A stretch of DNA of 23,338 nt. It comes from Bacteroidota bacterium (GTDB lineage: Bacteria; Bacteroidota; Bacteroidia; Chitinophagales; Chitinophagaceae). Positions 7,535 through 17,500 of the stretch are shown piece by piece. Each line of letters opens with the position of its first letter. The first letter of the stretch is position 1. Below the pieces are notes generated by a model. That model made no database searches. It was not told the DNA's origin and saw only the letters and a list, made by a program, of their open reading frames with translations. Position numbers and translations under genes: made by a program. Where the stretch lies: contig JAEWBT010000127.1 of assembly GCA_023391015.1 (NCBI GenBank), positions 1 through 23,338 of the forward strand. The letters are read 5' to 3'.

Positions 7535-8353
7535 TTAATCGCTTTCACCCTTTCGGTTCACGAGGCTGGTAAGCGGGTTGCGCAGGTTTTCAAAGCCCAT
7601 TAAATCCACCTTTACCGAGCCAATCACCACCGGCGAATTGATGCGCAGAGGCAGGCGGTTGGCGTCGTCGCTGATCCAAAGGGTCATTTTTTCGCCGCCT
7701 TCTTTAAAAACATTTCCTTCGATCAGGAGCGGAGCCAGTTTCAGGGCGTTGAAGGTGCCGTAGCGTGTTTTGATGCGCTCTTTGCCCAGGTATTTCACGT
7801 AGAAATCGTAAATTTTATCTTCCAGATACATTTTGATGGGAATCCGGGTACCGGGAGCATATCGCGTAAAATCAATATTCCGCGCATAATACAGGGTAGA
7901 AATCACATCCTGAAAGCATTGCGGCAGCAGCAGCACTTTTTTGGGAGAAGTGGCGCGGCTGTTGGCCACGTCAAAGGTTACGGCTTCAGTGAAATGAATG
8001 CTGCCTTCGTTGACCTGCCGCACAAAGCGCTGGGGCCGGAGTGTCTCGGCATCCACAAACGACTCGTAGCGGTCGCGAACTTTAAAAAACCACTCATAGC
8101 TGCGCAGGGTGCGGCCTTCGCCCACGAAATGATACGCCGGACGGCCCCCCACCGTGGCATTGCTCACCGTGAAAGTGGCTTCGCCGGCGCCTACCCAAAT
8201 GGCGCTCATGTTGTACCACGCCTTGAAGCGCAGCTTTTCGCCCGGCTGCCAGGCGGTATTGGGCAGGTAGCAGTTGTCTTGTCCATAAACGCCCCGGCTG
8301 CACAGCAAAAATGCCAGCAAAAGTCCTGTTTTCCACTGAAGTAAAAAGCGCAT
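7535..8353 (-). CDS. Exported DUF3108 domain protein
   Basis: A 272-residue exported protein of the DUF3108 family, function not established. The start chosen is the ATG at 8353 (MRFLLQWKTGLLLAFLLCSRG, a clear signal peptide with probable cleavage near VYG-QD). The same frame can be opened at a TTG two codons upstream. The mature part begins 'LPNTAWQPGEKLRFKAWYNM' and 'WVGAGEATFTV', the typical DUF3108 opening, and continues as beta-rich segments to 'FENLRNPLTSLVNRKG'. It starts 23 nt after the upstream membrane-protein gene ends, so the two form an operon. A periplasmic or outer-membrane location is likely; a role in envelope maintenance is inference only. Confidence 0.85.
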   Translation of the reverse strand: MRFLLQWKTGLLLAFLLCSRGVYGQDNCYLPNTAWQPGEKLRFKAWYNMSAIWVGAGEATFTVSNATVGGRPAYHFVGEGRTLRSYEWFFKVRDRYESFVDAETLRPQRFVRQVNEGSIHFTEAVTFDVANSRATSPKKVLLLPQCFQDVISTLYYARNIDFTRYAPGTRIPIKMYLEDKIYDFYVKYLGKERIKTRYGTFNALKLAPLLIEGNVFKEGGEKMTLWISDDANRLPLRINSPVVIGSVKVDLMGFENLRNPLTSLVNRKGESD

Positions 8354-8376
8354 AAGCAAGATTACAGGTTATTTTC

Positions 8377-9378
8377 TCATAAATAATTCTTTGGACGGTT
8401 CCTTTTCCGGAAAGTTTTACCACGCCGAAACCAAAGAGCCGACCCAGCCAGCGATGGCAGGGCCAGATTGGTCATCCAAAGCAGCAGGGAAGCCATGAAG
8501 ACCGCCGCGCTGCTTTGGCCCGTAGGGTCAAACAGAAATAGTGCCACAGCGCCCCGGATGCCGATTTCGGCCAGCGCGAAGTTGGGAATCACGGCCAGCA
8601 AGGAAAAGAAAAAGGCGCAGCGCATCCACCCTTGCACCGGCGTCGTCATTGGCACTTGTAACCAGTGCAGCAGCAGCCAAAACTGGGTGGTATAAACCGC
8701 AAAACGCAGCAGCGACCAAAAGAGGGCCGTCCATAACACCCGCCGTGGCACCACTACAGCAGGCTTTTGCGTATTGGAAAGGAATCGGCGCAAGAAAGGA
8801 ACGCGCAGCACAAAGGCCACCCAGCGATCGGTATAAAAATAAATAAGCAGCGCCAGCCCTGCCCCGCCTGCCGTGAGCGCCGCCAGGAGGCTTTGCGGCA
8901 GGTAATTTCCGGAAATCGGGATGCGGAAAGCTGCCGGAAGCGCCCACAGAAAAAGCGTGGCAAACTGCGAACCCGCTCCCAAAACCCCGGCGACGGTGCC
9001 GCTTTCCAGGGAAATATTCCGCAGCGCCAGCACCCTTCCGGGGTAATCGCCCACGCGGTTGGGCGTTACTGCCGAGGCTGCCGTTCCGCACAACACCGAT
9101 ATAAAAGCTTTTTTAAAGCCCACTTTTCCGGAACCGGAAGCTTCTAATAATTGTCGCCATTTGTACGCTTCCACGCCAAAGCCCACCGGCAGCAAGAGCA
9201 GCGAAGCGATTAAGAAAAGGGGATTTCCGGGCGAAACGGCCCTCCACCCGCCAGCGCTTTCGGAGATGCGCAGGTGAATTTGGCGGAGCAGTAAAAAAAG
9301 CAAAACCACACTGGCCAAAAGCCCGATTCGCCGAAAAACTTTCTTTCGGGTAGCTTTGTCGTAAAACAAAGGGATCAT
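8377..9378 (-). CDS. UPF0104 / lysylphosphatidylglycerol-synthase-TM-like integral membrane protein
   Basis: A 333-residue polytopic membrane protein with about eight hydrophobic segments, resembling the flippase-like transmembrane region of MprF (LPG_synthase_TM, COG0392). It lacks the C-terminal synthase domain, so lipid aminoacylation should not be assumed. Visible landmarks are 'VEAYKWRQLLEASG', 'KAFISVLCGTAASAVTPNRVGDYPGRVLAL' (the conserved loop with Pro-Asn-Arg-x-Gly) and 'FALAEIGIRGAVALFLF' near the C-terminus. Lipid or glycolipid transport is a reasonable guess. Its ATG (9378-9376) overlaps the ruvC ATG on the other strand, and no alternative ATG exists nearby. It heads the operon with the DUF3108 gene. 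Confidence 0.85.
   Translation of the reverse strand: MIPLFYDKATRKKVFRRIGLLASVVLLFLLLRQIHLRISESAGGWRAVSPGNPLFLIASLLLLPVGFGVEAYKWRQLLEASGSGKVGFKKAFISVLCGTAASAVTPNRVGDYPGRVLALRNISLESGTVAGVLGAGSQFATLFLWALPAAFRIPISGNYLPQSLLAALTAGGAGLALLIYFYTDRWVAFVLRVPFLRRFLSNTQKPAVVVPRRVLWTALFWSLLRFAVYTTQFWLLLHWLQVPMTTPVQGWMRCAFFFSLLAVIPNFALAEIGIRGAVALFLFDPTGQSSAAVFMASLLLWMTNLALPSLAGSALWFRRGKTFRKRNRPKNYL
9351..9358 (+). promoter_or_regulatory. -7 box TAGCTTTG for ruvC, inside the divergent gene
   Basis: An exact TAnnTTTG match ends 18 nt before the ruvC ATG at 9377. Because the two start codons overlap, this box lies within the coding sequence of the divergent membrane-protein gene (its first ten codons). No good -33 TTG was seen. 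Confidence 0.5.
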
Positions 9379-10021
9379 GAAACCGGAGGAAAGCTGTGTG
9401 ATTTTGGGAATTGACCCCGGAACGGTGGTCCTGGGTTATGGATTGATGCGGGCGTCCAAAGGTAATCTCACTTTGCTGGAAATGGGTGTTTTGCGCCTTG
9501 GCAGCTATGAAGATCACCCGCAGCGGTTGCAGAAAATATTTTCTTTGGTAGAAGATCTGATCCGGAAATTCCAGCCCAATTGCATGGCTTTGGAAGCGCC
9601 TTTCTTTGGCAAGAATGTGCAAAGTATGTTGAAGCTGGGCCGCGCGCAGGGCGTGGCGATGGCCGCCGGAATGCTCCACAACCTGGAAGTAGCCGAGTAT
9701 TCGCCGCGCACCGTAAAACAAAAAACCACCGGAAAAGGCAGCGCATCTAAGGAAGCCGTACGCGCCATGCTGGAAATGACGCTTCAGTTTCAAGGGGATG
9801 CGAAAACACCTTTGGATGCCACCGATGCGTTGGCGGTAGCTCTATGTCATTATTATTCCTGCCTGGCCCCGTCCGTGCACATTTTCGGACAAAATCCCGG
9901 AAATCCATCTTCAAATAAAATAGCTACGGCTGGTGCAAGTCTTCATAAAAAAGGCAGCCGCAAAAAGAACGCTTCTGCGTGGGAAAGCTTTTTGGCGCAA
10001 AATCCGGACCGGCTGGCGTAG
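9377..10021 (+). CDS. ruvC: Holliday junction resolvase RuvC
   Basis: RuvC, the endonuclease that resolves Holliday junctions with RuvAB. The 214-residue protein carries the RNase H-fold acidic residues in the right places: Asp13 in 'ILGIDPGTVVLGYGL', Glu73 in 'CMALEAPFFGKN', and Asp147 and Asp150 in 'LDATDALAVALCHYY'. The DNA-contacting stretches 'SMLKLGRAQGVAMAA' and 'YSPRTVKQKTTGKGSASKEAV' are also present. The catalytic core ends near residue 160. A basic, Ser/Lys-rich tail of about 50 residues follows, longer than the roughly 173-residue E. coli enzyme; its role is unknown. The gene is followed by a bidirectional terminator. Confidence 0.97.
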   Translation: MKPEESCVILGIDPGTVVLGYGLMRASKGNLTLLEMGVLRLGSYEDHPQRLQKIFSLVEDLIRKFQPNCMALEAPFFGKNVQSMLKLGRAQGVAMAAGMLHNLEVAEYSPRTVKQKTTGKGSASKEAVRAMLEMTLQFQGDAKTPLDATDALAVALCHYYSCLAPSVHIFGQNPGNPSSNKIATAGASLHKKGSRKKNASAWESFLAQNPDRLA

Positions 10022-10036
10022 GATTCACAGATAAAA

Positions 10037-10056
10037 TTTCCGGAAATTTCCGGAAA
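10037..10056. repeat. Tandem pair of the TTTCCGGAAA palindrome
   Basis: Two copies of the 10-bp palindrome TTTCCGGAAA abut here, 15 nt after the ruvC stop. They are the only adjacent pair among 16 exact copies found by eye, which start at 89, 2390, 2494, 2703, 3049, 4467, 6543, 7501, 8404, 8906, 10037, 10047, 18387, 18627, 19468 and 21756. Confidence 0.9.
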
Positions 10057-10074
10057 ATGTGGCCTTTCCAACAA

Positions 10075-10112
10075 AAAACCCAAGCCTGCTGAGGTCTTGG
10101 GTTTTGTTTTTT
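10075..10112. terminator. Bidirectional intrinsic terminator between ruvC and the PorP/SprF gene
   Basis: AAAACCCAAG (10075-10084) pairs with CTTGGGTTTT (10096-10105), with an inner CCT/AGG stem around a GCTG loop, followed by GTTTTTT on the plus strand. On the minus strand the A-tract becomes a T-tract, so it serves both convergent genes. Confidence 0.85.
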
Positions 10113-10127
10113 GAGCCGTTTGGAACC

Positions 10128-11216
10128 TTAGTAATAATTCCGCTCATACACTTCGTAGGGCGAGCCGCTGCCGACTTCAAAGCGCGGACACATGATCTGA
10201 TCGGTGGCGCGGTCTGCACGGGGGAAGAATCCGCGCATAAAAATAGAAAACTCCATTGTGTTTCCTAACCCCTGATGTGCGGAGTTGGTGCTGATTTCAT
10301 AGCTGGCCGTCAGGGCGATATCCCGGAAATCAATCTTCACCGTTGGGATAATGGCATCGTCCAAGCGGTAAAATGCACCCGCAGAAAGAGCAACATTGCG
10401 TTTTTCGTTGAACCGGTCGCGGGAATAATAAGACAACAATCCGCCGCCAATCCACTCCTGATACGGGTGTTGGTTGGTATAGTTAAAGTGAGTGGTGAGC
10501 CCAAAGTTCTGCGTCATCAACACCGAGAGGCCAGCCTGTGCAGAGTATTTGCCGGTGAGGCGGCTAAAGGTGCGGTCTTCCTGCATAAAGCTTTCCTTGG
10601 GCCGCGTTACGTGGTAGGCCGAAACGCCTACATAATAGTTGGCGCGGCGTGCCTTGCCAATAGACGAGTTAAAGGAAATGCCGGCGCTGAGGTCAAACTG
10701 GTTGAGCTTGACGTTGCTGAAATTTTCGCCGCTGCTCAGTCCGGGGTCATAGCCGTTGCCGCCATACTGGCTGTTGGTCGTAACGTCGGAAAGGTTGAAA
10801 GACCGCTGGATGTAGCCCCCGCCAAAGCCTACGCTGATGTAGGAATTGCGGTCGTCGCGCAGGTTTTTGTTGTAGTTGATAGTCGGCATGATTTGCAGGG
10901 TGTTGAGCGAGATGCTTCCTGCTTTATCATACGTTACCGACAAGCCGTAGGAAAAGTAATCGTTGGTGGCCGCGCTGAGGCGCGTGCGCGCCTCAGCAGA
11001 TGCCATCAGGGTTTGGTAAGGATTGGGCAGGGCCGACCACTGGCTGCGGTAGTTGGCGCCTACTTTATAATCACCACTGAAGATACCGGTGAGAGCCGGG
11101 TTGCGCAGGGCGGCATTTTCATAAAACTGAGCGAAGTGAACATCCTGCGCCTGTGCCCCGGTGGCGAGCAATCCCAGCAGGCAGGACGCTTTCAACGCGC
11201 GCTTAAAAAGACTCAT
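10128..11216 (-). CDS. PorP/SprF-family type IX secretion-associated outer-membrane protein
   Basis: A 362-residue predicted outer-membrane beta-barrel protein of the PorP/SprF family. Members are needed for export or surface attachment of partner T9SS substrates carrying type B C-terminal domains; SprF for SprB is the known case. The start ATG at 11216 gives the signal peptide MSLFKRALKASCLLGLLATG...AQAQ. The frame extends to an ATG at 11270, but that overlaps the upstream gene and puts 18 polar residues ahead of the signal. The mature protein opens 'DVHFAQFYENAALRNPALTGIFSGDYKVGANYRSQW', the family signature, and ends 'VYERNYY'. It begins 34 nt after the giant repeat protein gene ends, with no terminator between, so both are likely one transcript and a dedicated secretion pair. 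Confidence 0.92.
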   Translation of the reverse strand: MSLFKRALKASCLLGLLATGAQAQDVHFAQFYENAALRNPALTGIFSGDYKVGANYRSQWSALPNPYQTLMASAEARTRLSAATNDYFSYGLSVTYDKAGSISLNTLQIMPTINYNKNLRDDRNSYISVGFGGGYIQRSFNLSDVTTNSQYGGNGYDPGLSSGENFSNVKLNQFDLSAGISFNSSIGKARRANYYVGVSAYHVTRPKESFMQEDRTFSRLTGKYSAQAGLSVLMTQNFGLTTHFNYTNQHPYQEWIGGGLLSYYSRDRFNEKRNVALSAGAFYRLDDAIIPTVKIDFRDIALTASYEISTNSAHQGLGNTMEFSIFMRGFFPRADRATDQIMCPRFEVGSGSPYEVYERNYY

Positions 11217-11250
11217 AATCGGGTGTGGGTTTGGGCGGTTGAAATAAGTA

Positions 11251-11555
11251 TTAACGGATAATGCTGACATCGCCTTTCATAGAGATGGGGTCGCCGGTTT
11301 CGCATAAGCCTTCCAGCATCCAGACGTAGGTGTCGGGCTTGAGTGGCGTGCTCTTAAAGGTTCCATCCCAGCCGGCATATTCGTCGTTGAGGTTGATGTT
11401 CTGCGCTTCATACACCATTTCTCCCCAGCGGCTGAAGATGCGCAGCGAAGTGATGGTTTTCAGCCCGGTTCCGCGCGGATAGAAGCGGTCGTTTACGCCA
11501 TCACCGTTGGGTGTAAATGTGTTGGGCATAAACACCTGGCTGCTGCTGCACTTGG
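11251..11555 (-). other. Type B T9SS sorting domain (CHU_C / gliding motility-associated C-terminal domain)
   Basis: This segment encodes the final domain of the giant protein. It shows 'MPNTFTPNGDGVND', 'LRIFSRWGEMVYE', 'WDGTFK..PLKPDTYVWML' and a final beta strand 'GDVSIIR', the standard order of the TIGR04131 family. Such domains direct export through the type IX machinery with a PorP/SprF-like partner. The left limit is approximate. Confidence 0.9.
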
Positions 11556-14500
11556 TAAATAGTGTAACCTCGTCGGTTCCTTCGCAACCATAGTTGGAGA
11601 TGCCATGCAGTGTGTAGGTTATGGTATTGCGTGGCGTAGCTACCGGGTTCAGACAATCGTTGCAGCTGAGGAAATCCACAGGCGTCCAGTAGTATTTCGT
11701 TACGTCTGATGGAACAGTTCCACTCAAAGTAACGCTGGAGCCGGTTGCCACATTTACATCTCCTCCTGCATTCACCACTGGCAACGGAACAACGGTAATG
11801 GTTACCGAAAGCGTATCCACATAGCAGACGGCATTGGCAACTGCAACGCGATACGTAGTCGTCTGACTTGGGCTGGCCAGCGGGTTCGCCACACGTGGGT
11901 TCGACAAGCCGGTAGCAGGTGTCCACAGATAGGAAGTACCACCGGTAACCTGGAGGCGGATGGCACTACCGATACAAAGGGTTGTATCGCGGGTGATGGT
12001 TGTAGAATCATGCGGCACAACGGTCAGGTTCAGCGTGTCGCTGTTGACGCAGCCATAGATGTCGGTTCCGGTAACGACGTAGGACGCTGAGTCATAGATC
12101 GTTACATAAGGCTCTTTACAAGCGGTGCAGGAAAGGCCATTCGCAGGCGACCATACATAGGTATTGGCACCGGAAGCAGAGAGCTGGGTTGGAACACCGG
12201 CGCAGATCGCGGTATCCGGACCGGCAGAAACTTTCGGCAGGGCTTTTACGGTAATCGGTACTTGCTTTTCAACCGTGCAACCTGTCCCGGCGGTCAACTT
12301 CACAGTATAAGTGGTGCTGGTTGTCGGGCGTGCAACCGGATCCATACAGCTCGTGCAGCTCAATCCTGCGGCAGGCGACCAGCTAAAGATGCCGGCTTCT
12401 GAACTGGTAGCGCTCAGGGCTACGCTATCGCCGGCACAAATGGTGGCGAAAGCCGGAGTTACCGTTAGATCTGGTTTAGGCGTTACGGTAATCTTGATGT
12501 AAGCGGTGTCGTCGCACAAGGAAACGCCGGAACCAATAACACGATAGGTAGTCGAGATAACCGGGTTGGCAACCGGGTTGGCGCAGTTGGTACAGCTCAG
12601 GCCGGCGGCCGGGTACCAGCTATAATTCAGGGCACCTGCTGCGTGCAGAATGGTGCTGCTGCCTTCGCAAATGGTGGTGTCGTCAGCCGTAGCGGTTACG
12701 TTAGCCACTGGATTCACAATAATCACGCTGCGGGCCGTAGCCGTACAGCCGTCTGCGGTCCGGCCGGTTACCTGATAAATGGTATTTACCATGGGTGTGG
12801 CAACCGTCGTATCGCGGCTGGTGGTGCTGAGGCCTGTGGCAGGCGACCAACTGTAAGACGCTGCGCCACTGGCAACCAGTGTGATGCTTTGACCGGCGCA
12901 GATGGTAGCGGTGTCGGGCTGCACGGTAACAACCGGTAACGGATTGACGGTAACAGGAATATCCACTGTATCAGTACAACCATTCGTTGCACCTACCACG
13001 CGGTACGTACGGGTCGCGTTCACCAGAGCAGCTGTCGTTGGACACGTCGCGCAGGTAAGACCAATGGCCGGATCCCAGCTATAGAAATCTGCTCCACTGG
13101 CAGTTAAGGTAATGGTTTGCCCGGCGCAAACATTGTTTTGCGAAGCCGATGCGGTAACCGTTGGCGTTGGCAGAATATAAATCGCTATGGTAGCAGTGTC
13201 GGTACAACCGTTGGGCGCCGTCCCAACTACTTTATAATCTGTTTGGGTGGTTGGGCTGGCAACAGGATTTGGAATATTTGGATTGCTTAAACCGAAAGTG
13301 GGCGTCCAGGCGAAGGTTACTCCTGGAGTGCTACTGGTAGCGCTCAGTTGTGTACTGCTGCCCAGACATAGGTTTAAGTTATTGCTAACTATTACCTCCG
13401 GTGAAGGCAACACGTTCACAACTACAGAATCGGTATCACTACAACCATCTGCACTAATACCCACTACATAGAAAGTGGTTGTGTCAGTCAGATTTGCTGT
13501 GGGGGTCGCCGTGTTCGGATTGGTTAGTCCGGTAGTTGGCGTCCATTGATAGGTAGCTACGTTCGTGCCTGTGGCCGAAAGGGTAAAGGAAGCACCGGAA
13601 CAAACCGTGGTATCGTTGCTTGCAACCACGGTAACCGGCGCAAAGCTGGTGATATCCACAGAATCTGTGCTCGAGCAGCCGTTCAGATTGGTTCCGGTTA
13701 CAAAGTAGCGTTGCGTACCGGGCGTGGTGGAAGCCGTAACGGTTGGGCTGGCGCAATTGGCACAGCTCAGGTCCGTTGCAGGTGTCCAGTTATAAGAATC
13801 TGCTGTTCCAACATTGGGGATGGTATAGGTTTCTCCCTGGCAAAGGCCTTTGTTCAGACCGGCATCAATAACCGGCGAAGGGAGAACGGTAATCACTACG
13901 GTTTCTGTGTCCGTACATCCACCCGGATTGTTGGTTCCGGTAACGATATAGGTGGTTGTTACCAACGGCGTTGCAATCGGGTTGGCAATATTTGGGTTGC
14001 TCAGGCCGGTTGTGGGTGTCCAGCTAAAGGTAGATGCACCGGAAGCTACCAATTGAACGCTCTTTCCGGAACAGATCGTAGTGTCGTTGTTGGCCGTTAC
14101 AGCCGGAGATGGATTCACGGTAACGGTTACAGTAGCCGTATCCGCACAACTTCCGGAACCATAAGAACCTATAACCTGATAAGTTGTCGTGGCAGTTGGC
14201 GAAGCGACTGGATTTGCAATGTTTGGATTGCTTAATCCGGTTGCGGGACTCCACACATAAGCGGTAGCACCGGAAGCGGTAAGTTGGGTGGATTTTCCGG
14301 AACAGATCGCCACGTTCGGGCTTACTACTACGGTTGGTTTCGGTTGCACATCCACCTGCACCTGAACGGAATCTTTACAACCTACCGTGTTGGTTCCAAC
14401 AACGATATAGTTGGTGAGGGTTGTTGGAGAGGCAGTGGGATTATTGCAGGTCGTGCAGCTCAGGCCAGTTGTTGGTGTCCACACATATGTATTTGCGCCG

Positions 14501-17500
14501 GAGGCAACCAATTGAGTGGACGTACCGGTACAGATCGTACCACCTCCGGTTACGGTAACCGTTGGACTGGGCCGGACGGTAAATACGCGGCTAACGGTGT
14601 CTGTACAGTTGCCTGCCGTTACGGTTAGAAGTACCCGATAGGTGCCCGCTGTGGTAAAAGCTTTTACCGGATTGGCCACATTGTCCGTAGTGCCATCGCC
14701 AAAGTTCCAGGACCAGGTGGTTACCGGTCCTGCAGTGCTGATTGAAGTATCCGTAAATTGAATTGGCTGACGGGCGCAAACGTTGGTGGAATTTGGCGAC
14801 TGGGTAAATCCGGCTTTCAAACTGCCCACCCGTATGGTATCGGGACCGATCACTGCCACACGGCAACCGGTCAGGCTACCCAGTACCAGCTTTGGCACGT
14901 AAATACCAGCGCTTGTATAGGTATGAACCCGGGTAGAATTTGCAGCAGTGGTAGAATCGTTGGCACCATCACCAAAGTCATAGTAAACGCTGGTAGCGTC
15001 CTGCGCGCTCACCGCAAAATTCACGGTAAGCGGAATACATCCGCCAGTTGGGGTATAAGTAAGGTTAGCAGTCGGGCCATAGACACGCACCGTCCGTGTA
15101 AAGCTATCTACACATCCGGTGGGGGTGGTAGCTACCAATTTTACAGTATAAACACCCGGATAGGTATAAACAACGGTTGGATTGCGAACTGTTGAGGTGG
15201 CCCCGTTACCAAAGCTCCAGTTGAAAATCGTACCTGAAGGTGTGCTGGGGCTTGCTGTCAGCTGCACAGCCAGCGGCGGACAGGACGCAACCGAATCGCT
15301 CATCGTAAACTGGGCTGCATTCGGGAGGATGGTAATATTAACAGCAGTGATATTCGAATCTTTACAGCCACCAGCTGCTTTGGCAACCAGCTGTACCGTA
15401 TAGGTGCCCGGTGCGCTATAGGCCTTGCTTGGGTTCGTTGCCGTATCCGTCGTACCGTCGCCGAATTTCCACAGATAAGAAACGGAATTCGTAGAAGTAT
15501 TAGTGAATTGAATAAATTCGCCAACACAACGCGTGCGATTCGGCACCGTAAAGGTAGCTACCGGGTTGGCCGGCTGGATGTAGCTTGGCTTGGTAATGCT
15601 ATCGCGGCAGCCAAAGCCATCCGTTACAACGAGCTTTACAGAATAATTGCCGAGTGCGCTGTAAGTATGAGCAGTCGTAGAAGTGGTCGTAGTTACCGGA
15701 GCGCTTCCATCACCAAAATACCAGGTGCGGGAGGCGATTGCACTACCGGGGGAGGAACTCAAGTCGGTAAAAGTGGTGCTACCCGGCGCGCAGGGCGGCA
15801 GGGGGCTTGCAGAGAAATCGGCGGTAACCCCCCGAACCGTAACCGGGCGGGTAAAAGTCTTGGTACAGCCAAAGCTATCGGTGATAATGGCTGTTACCGT
15901 ATAGCTACCGGTAGCCGGGTAAGGATAACGAATCACACCTGGCGCTACCGACCCACTGGAATCTCCATTTCCGTATAACCAACGAACGGATTGAATACCG
16001 GCTGCATTTGTCAGCGTGAAAGTCACCGAATCGTTTCGGCAAGCTGTTGTTGGGGATACTGTAAATGCAGGGTCTGTATTGATCAGATAAATCACCTTGC
16101 TGATAGTCGACGTACAACCACTGCTAATGGCTCTTAATTGAACCGTATAGGTTCCGTAAGCAGCATAGGTATGGCTTGGGTCTTGCAATGTAGAAGTACC
16201 ACCATCCCCGAAGCTCCATAAATAAGATGTTGCCCTTAGCGAACTATTGGTAAAGTTTTGAACCCGGATGTTAGCACAGCTTTGAGGGGCATTGTTGAAC
16301 TGTGCCTTGGGTCCGGAAACCGACACATAATTGCTTTTTGAAGTTGTATCGAGACAACCGTTGTTATTTACAACCAGTCGTACGGTGTAATTTCCGGGGG
16401 ATGTGTAAGTATTGGTTGTATCTTTCTGCGTAGCGGTTGCACTGCCATTACCAAAATTCCAGTTATAGGAAGTTGCCCCCGCATTAGCAGCCGAGAAGGT
16501 AACCGGATTGTCCACACAGGCAGGCAGCGGCGTCGCCGTAAAATCAGACCCAATCCGCGGGCTTACGACAACCGTCCGGCTAAAAGTAGCAGTACAACCA
16601 CTCGGCAGCGTTGCTGTTGCCTGAAAATTAAACGTCCCCGCAGTTAGATACGTATGATTTATAACATTAGAGGCCTGGTTATTGAGAATGGTTCCGTCGC
16701 CAAAGTCCCAGTTATAAGTTGTGCCCGTCTGGTTAGGATTCACAGAAGCGGAAAATCGCACCGATTCATTTACACACGTACTGTTACTTACATTCACCGT
16801 GATTATTGCTGACCCCACCCGAATGGCTGTAGGCGCAGAAGTAACTGCGCAACCGGCGGCGTTGGAAACCGTCAGCGTAACCGGGAATGTGCCATTATTG
16901 ACGTAACTATGGCTTGTAGTAGCGCCGCTGCCGGGAGCCGTTCCATCTCCAAAATCCCAACTGTAAGTCGTACCACCGGTGGAAGTACTGGTAAAGTTCA
17001 CCGCCAGGGGGCGGGTACAACTCGCCGTTTGGCTGGCCGTAAAACTAGCCGTTGGGAAAGCCGATACTTGAACAACACGTGTAGTCGTAGTCGTACAAGC
17101 GCCCCGAACAGTGGTAAGTGTTACGGTATAGCTACCCGCTGTGGAATACATCTTGGTCGGATTCGCTTGTGTAGAGCTTGTGTTATCTCCGAAATCCCAG
17201 TTCACAGACGTTGGCGCAGGCGTAGAAGTGTTAGTGAATGTAATTGGCGTGTTTACACAAGCCGGGTTTGGAGATGCCGTAAAACCAGGCGTGGTTCCAT
17301 TGGTATTCACCACCACAGCACGCGTAAACGTATCCACACAGGTACCATTATTTACAATCAGCCGAACATTATACGTCCCGGTAGCAGTGTAAGCGTGGCT
17401 GGCAGGCGCTCCTGTGCCGGTTGTTCCGTCGCCAAAATCCCAGGAATAAGTAAGCGTTCCGCTTGGCGTGGTGCTGGTGCTGGTGAAGTTAACGGTAACA

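Noticed and set aside
11217..11270. 18-residue N-terminal extension of the PorP/SprF protein
   Set aside because: It would overlap the end of the giant gene and bury the signal peptide. The ATG at 11216 gives a standard signal sequence.
13546..14235. 229-codon plus-strand open frame (and others between 12300 and 17560)
   Set aside because: These are antisense shadows of the repetitive PKD/Ig gene, low-complexity and without recognisable domains.
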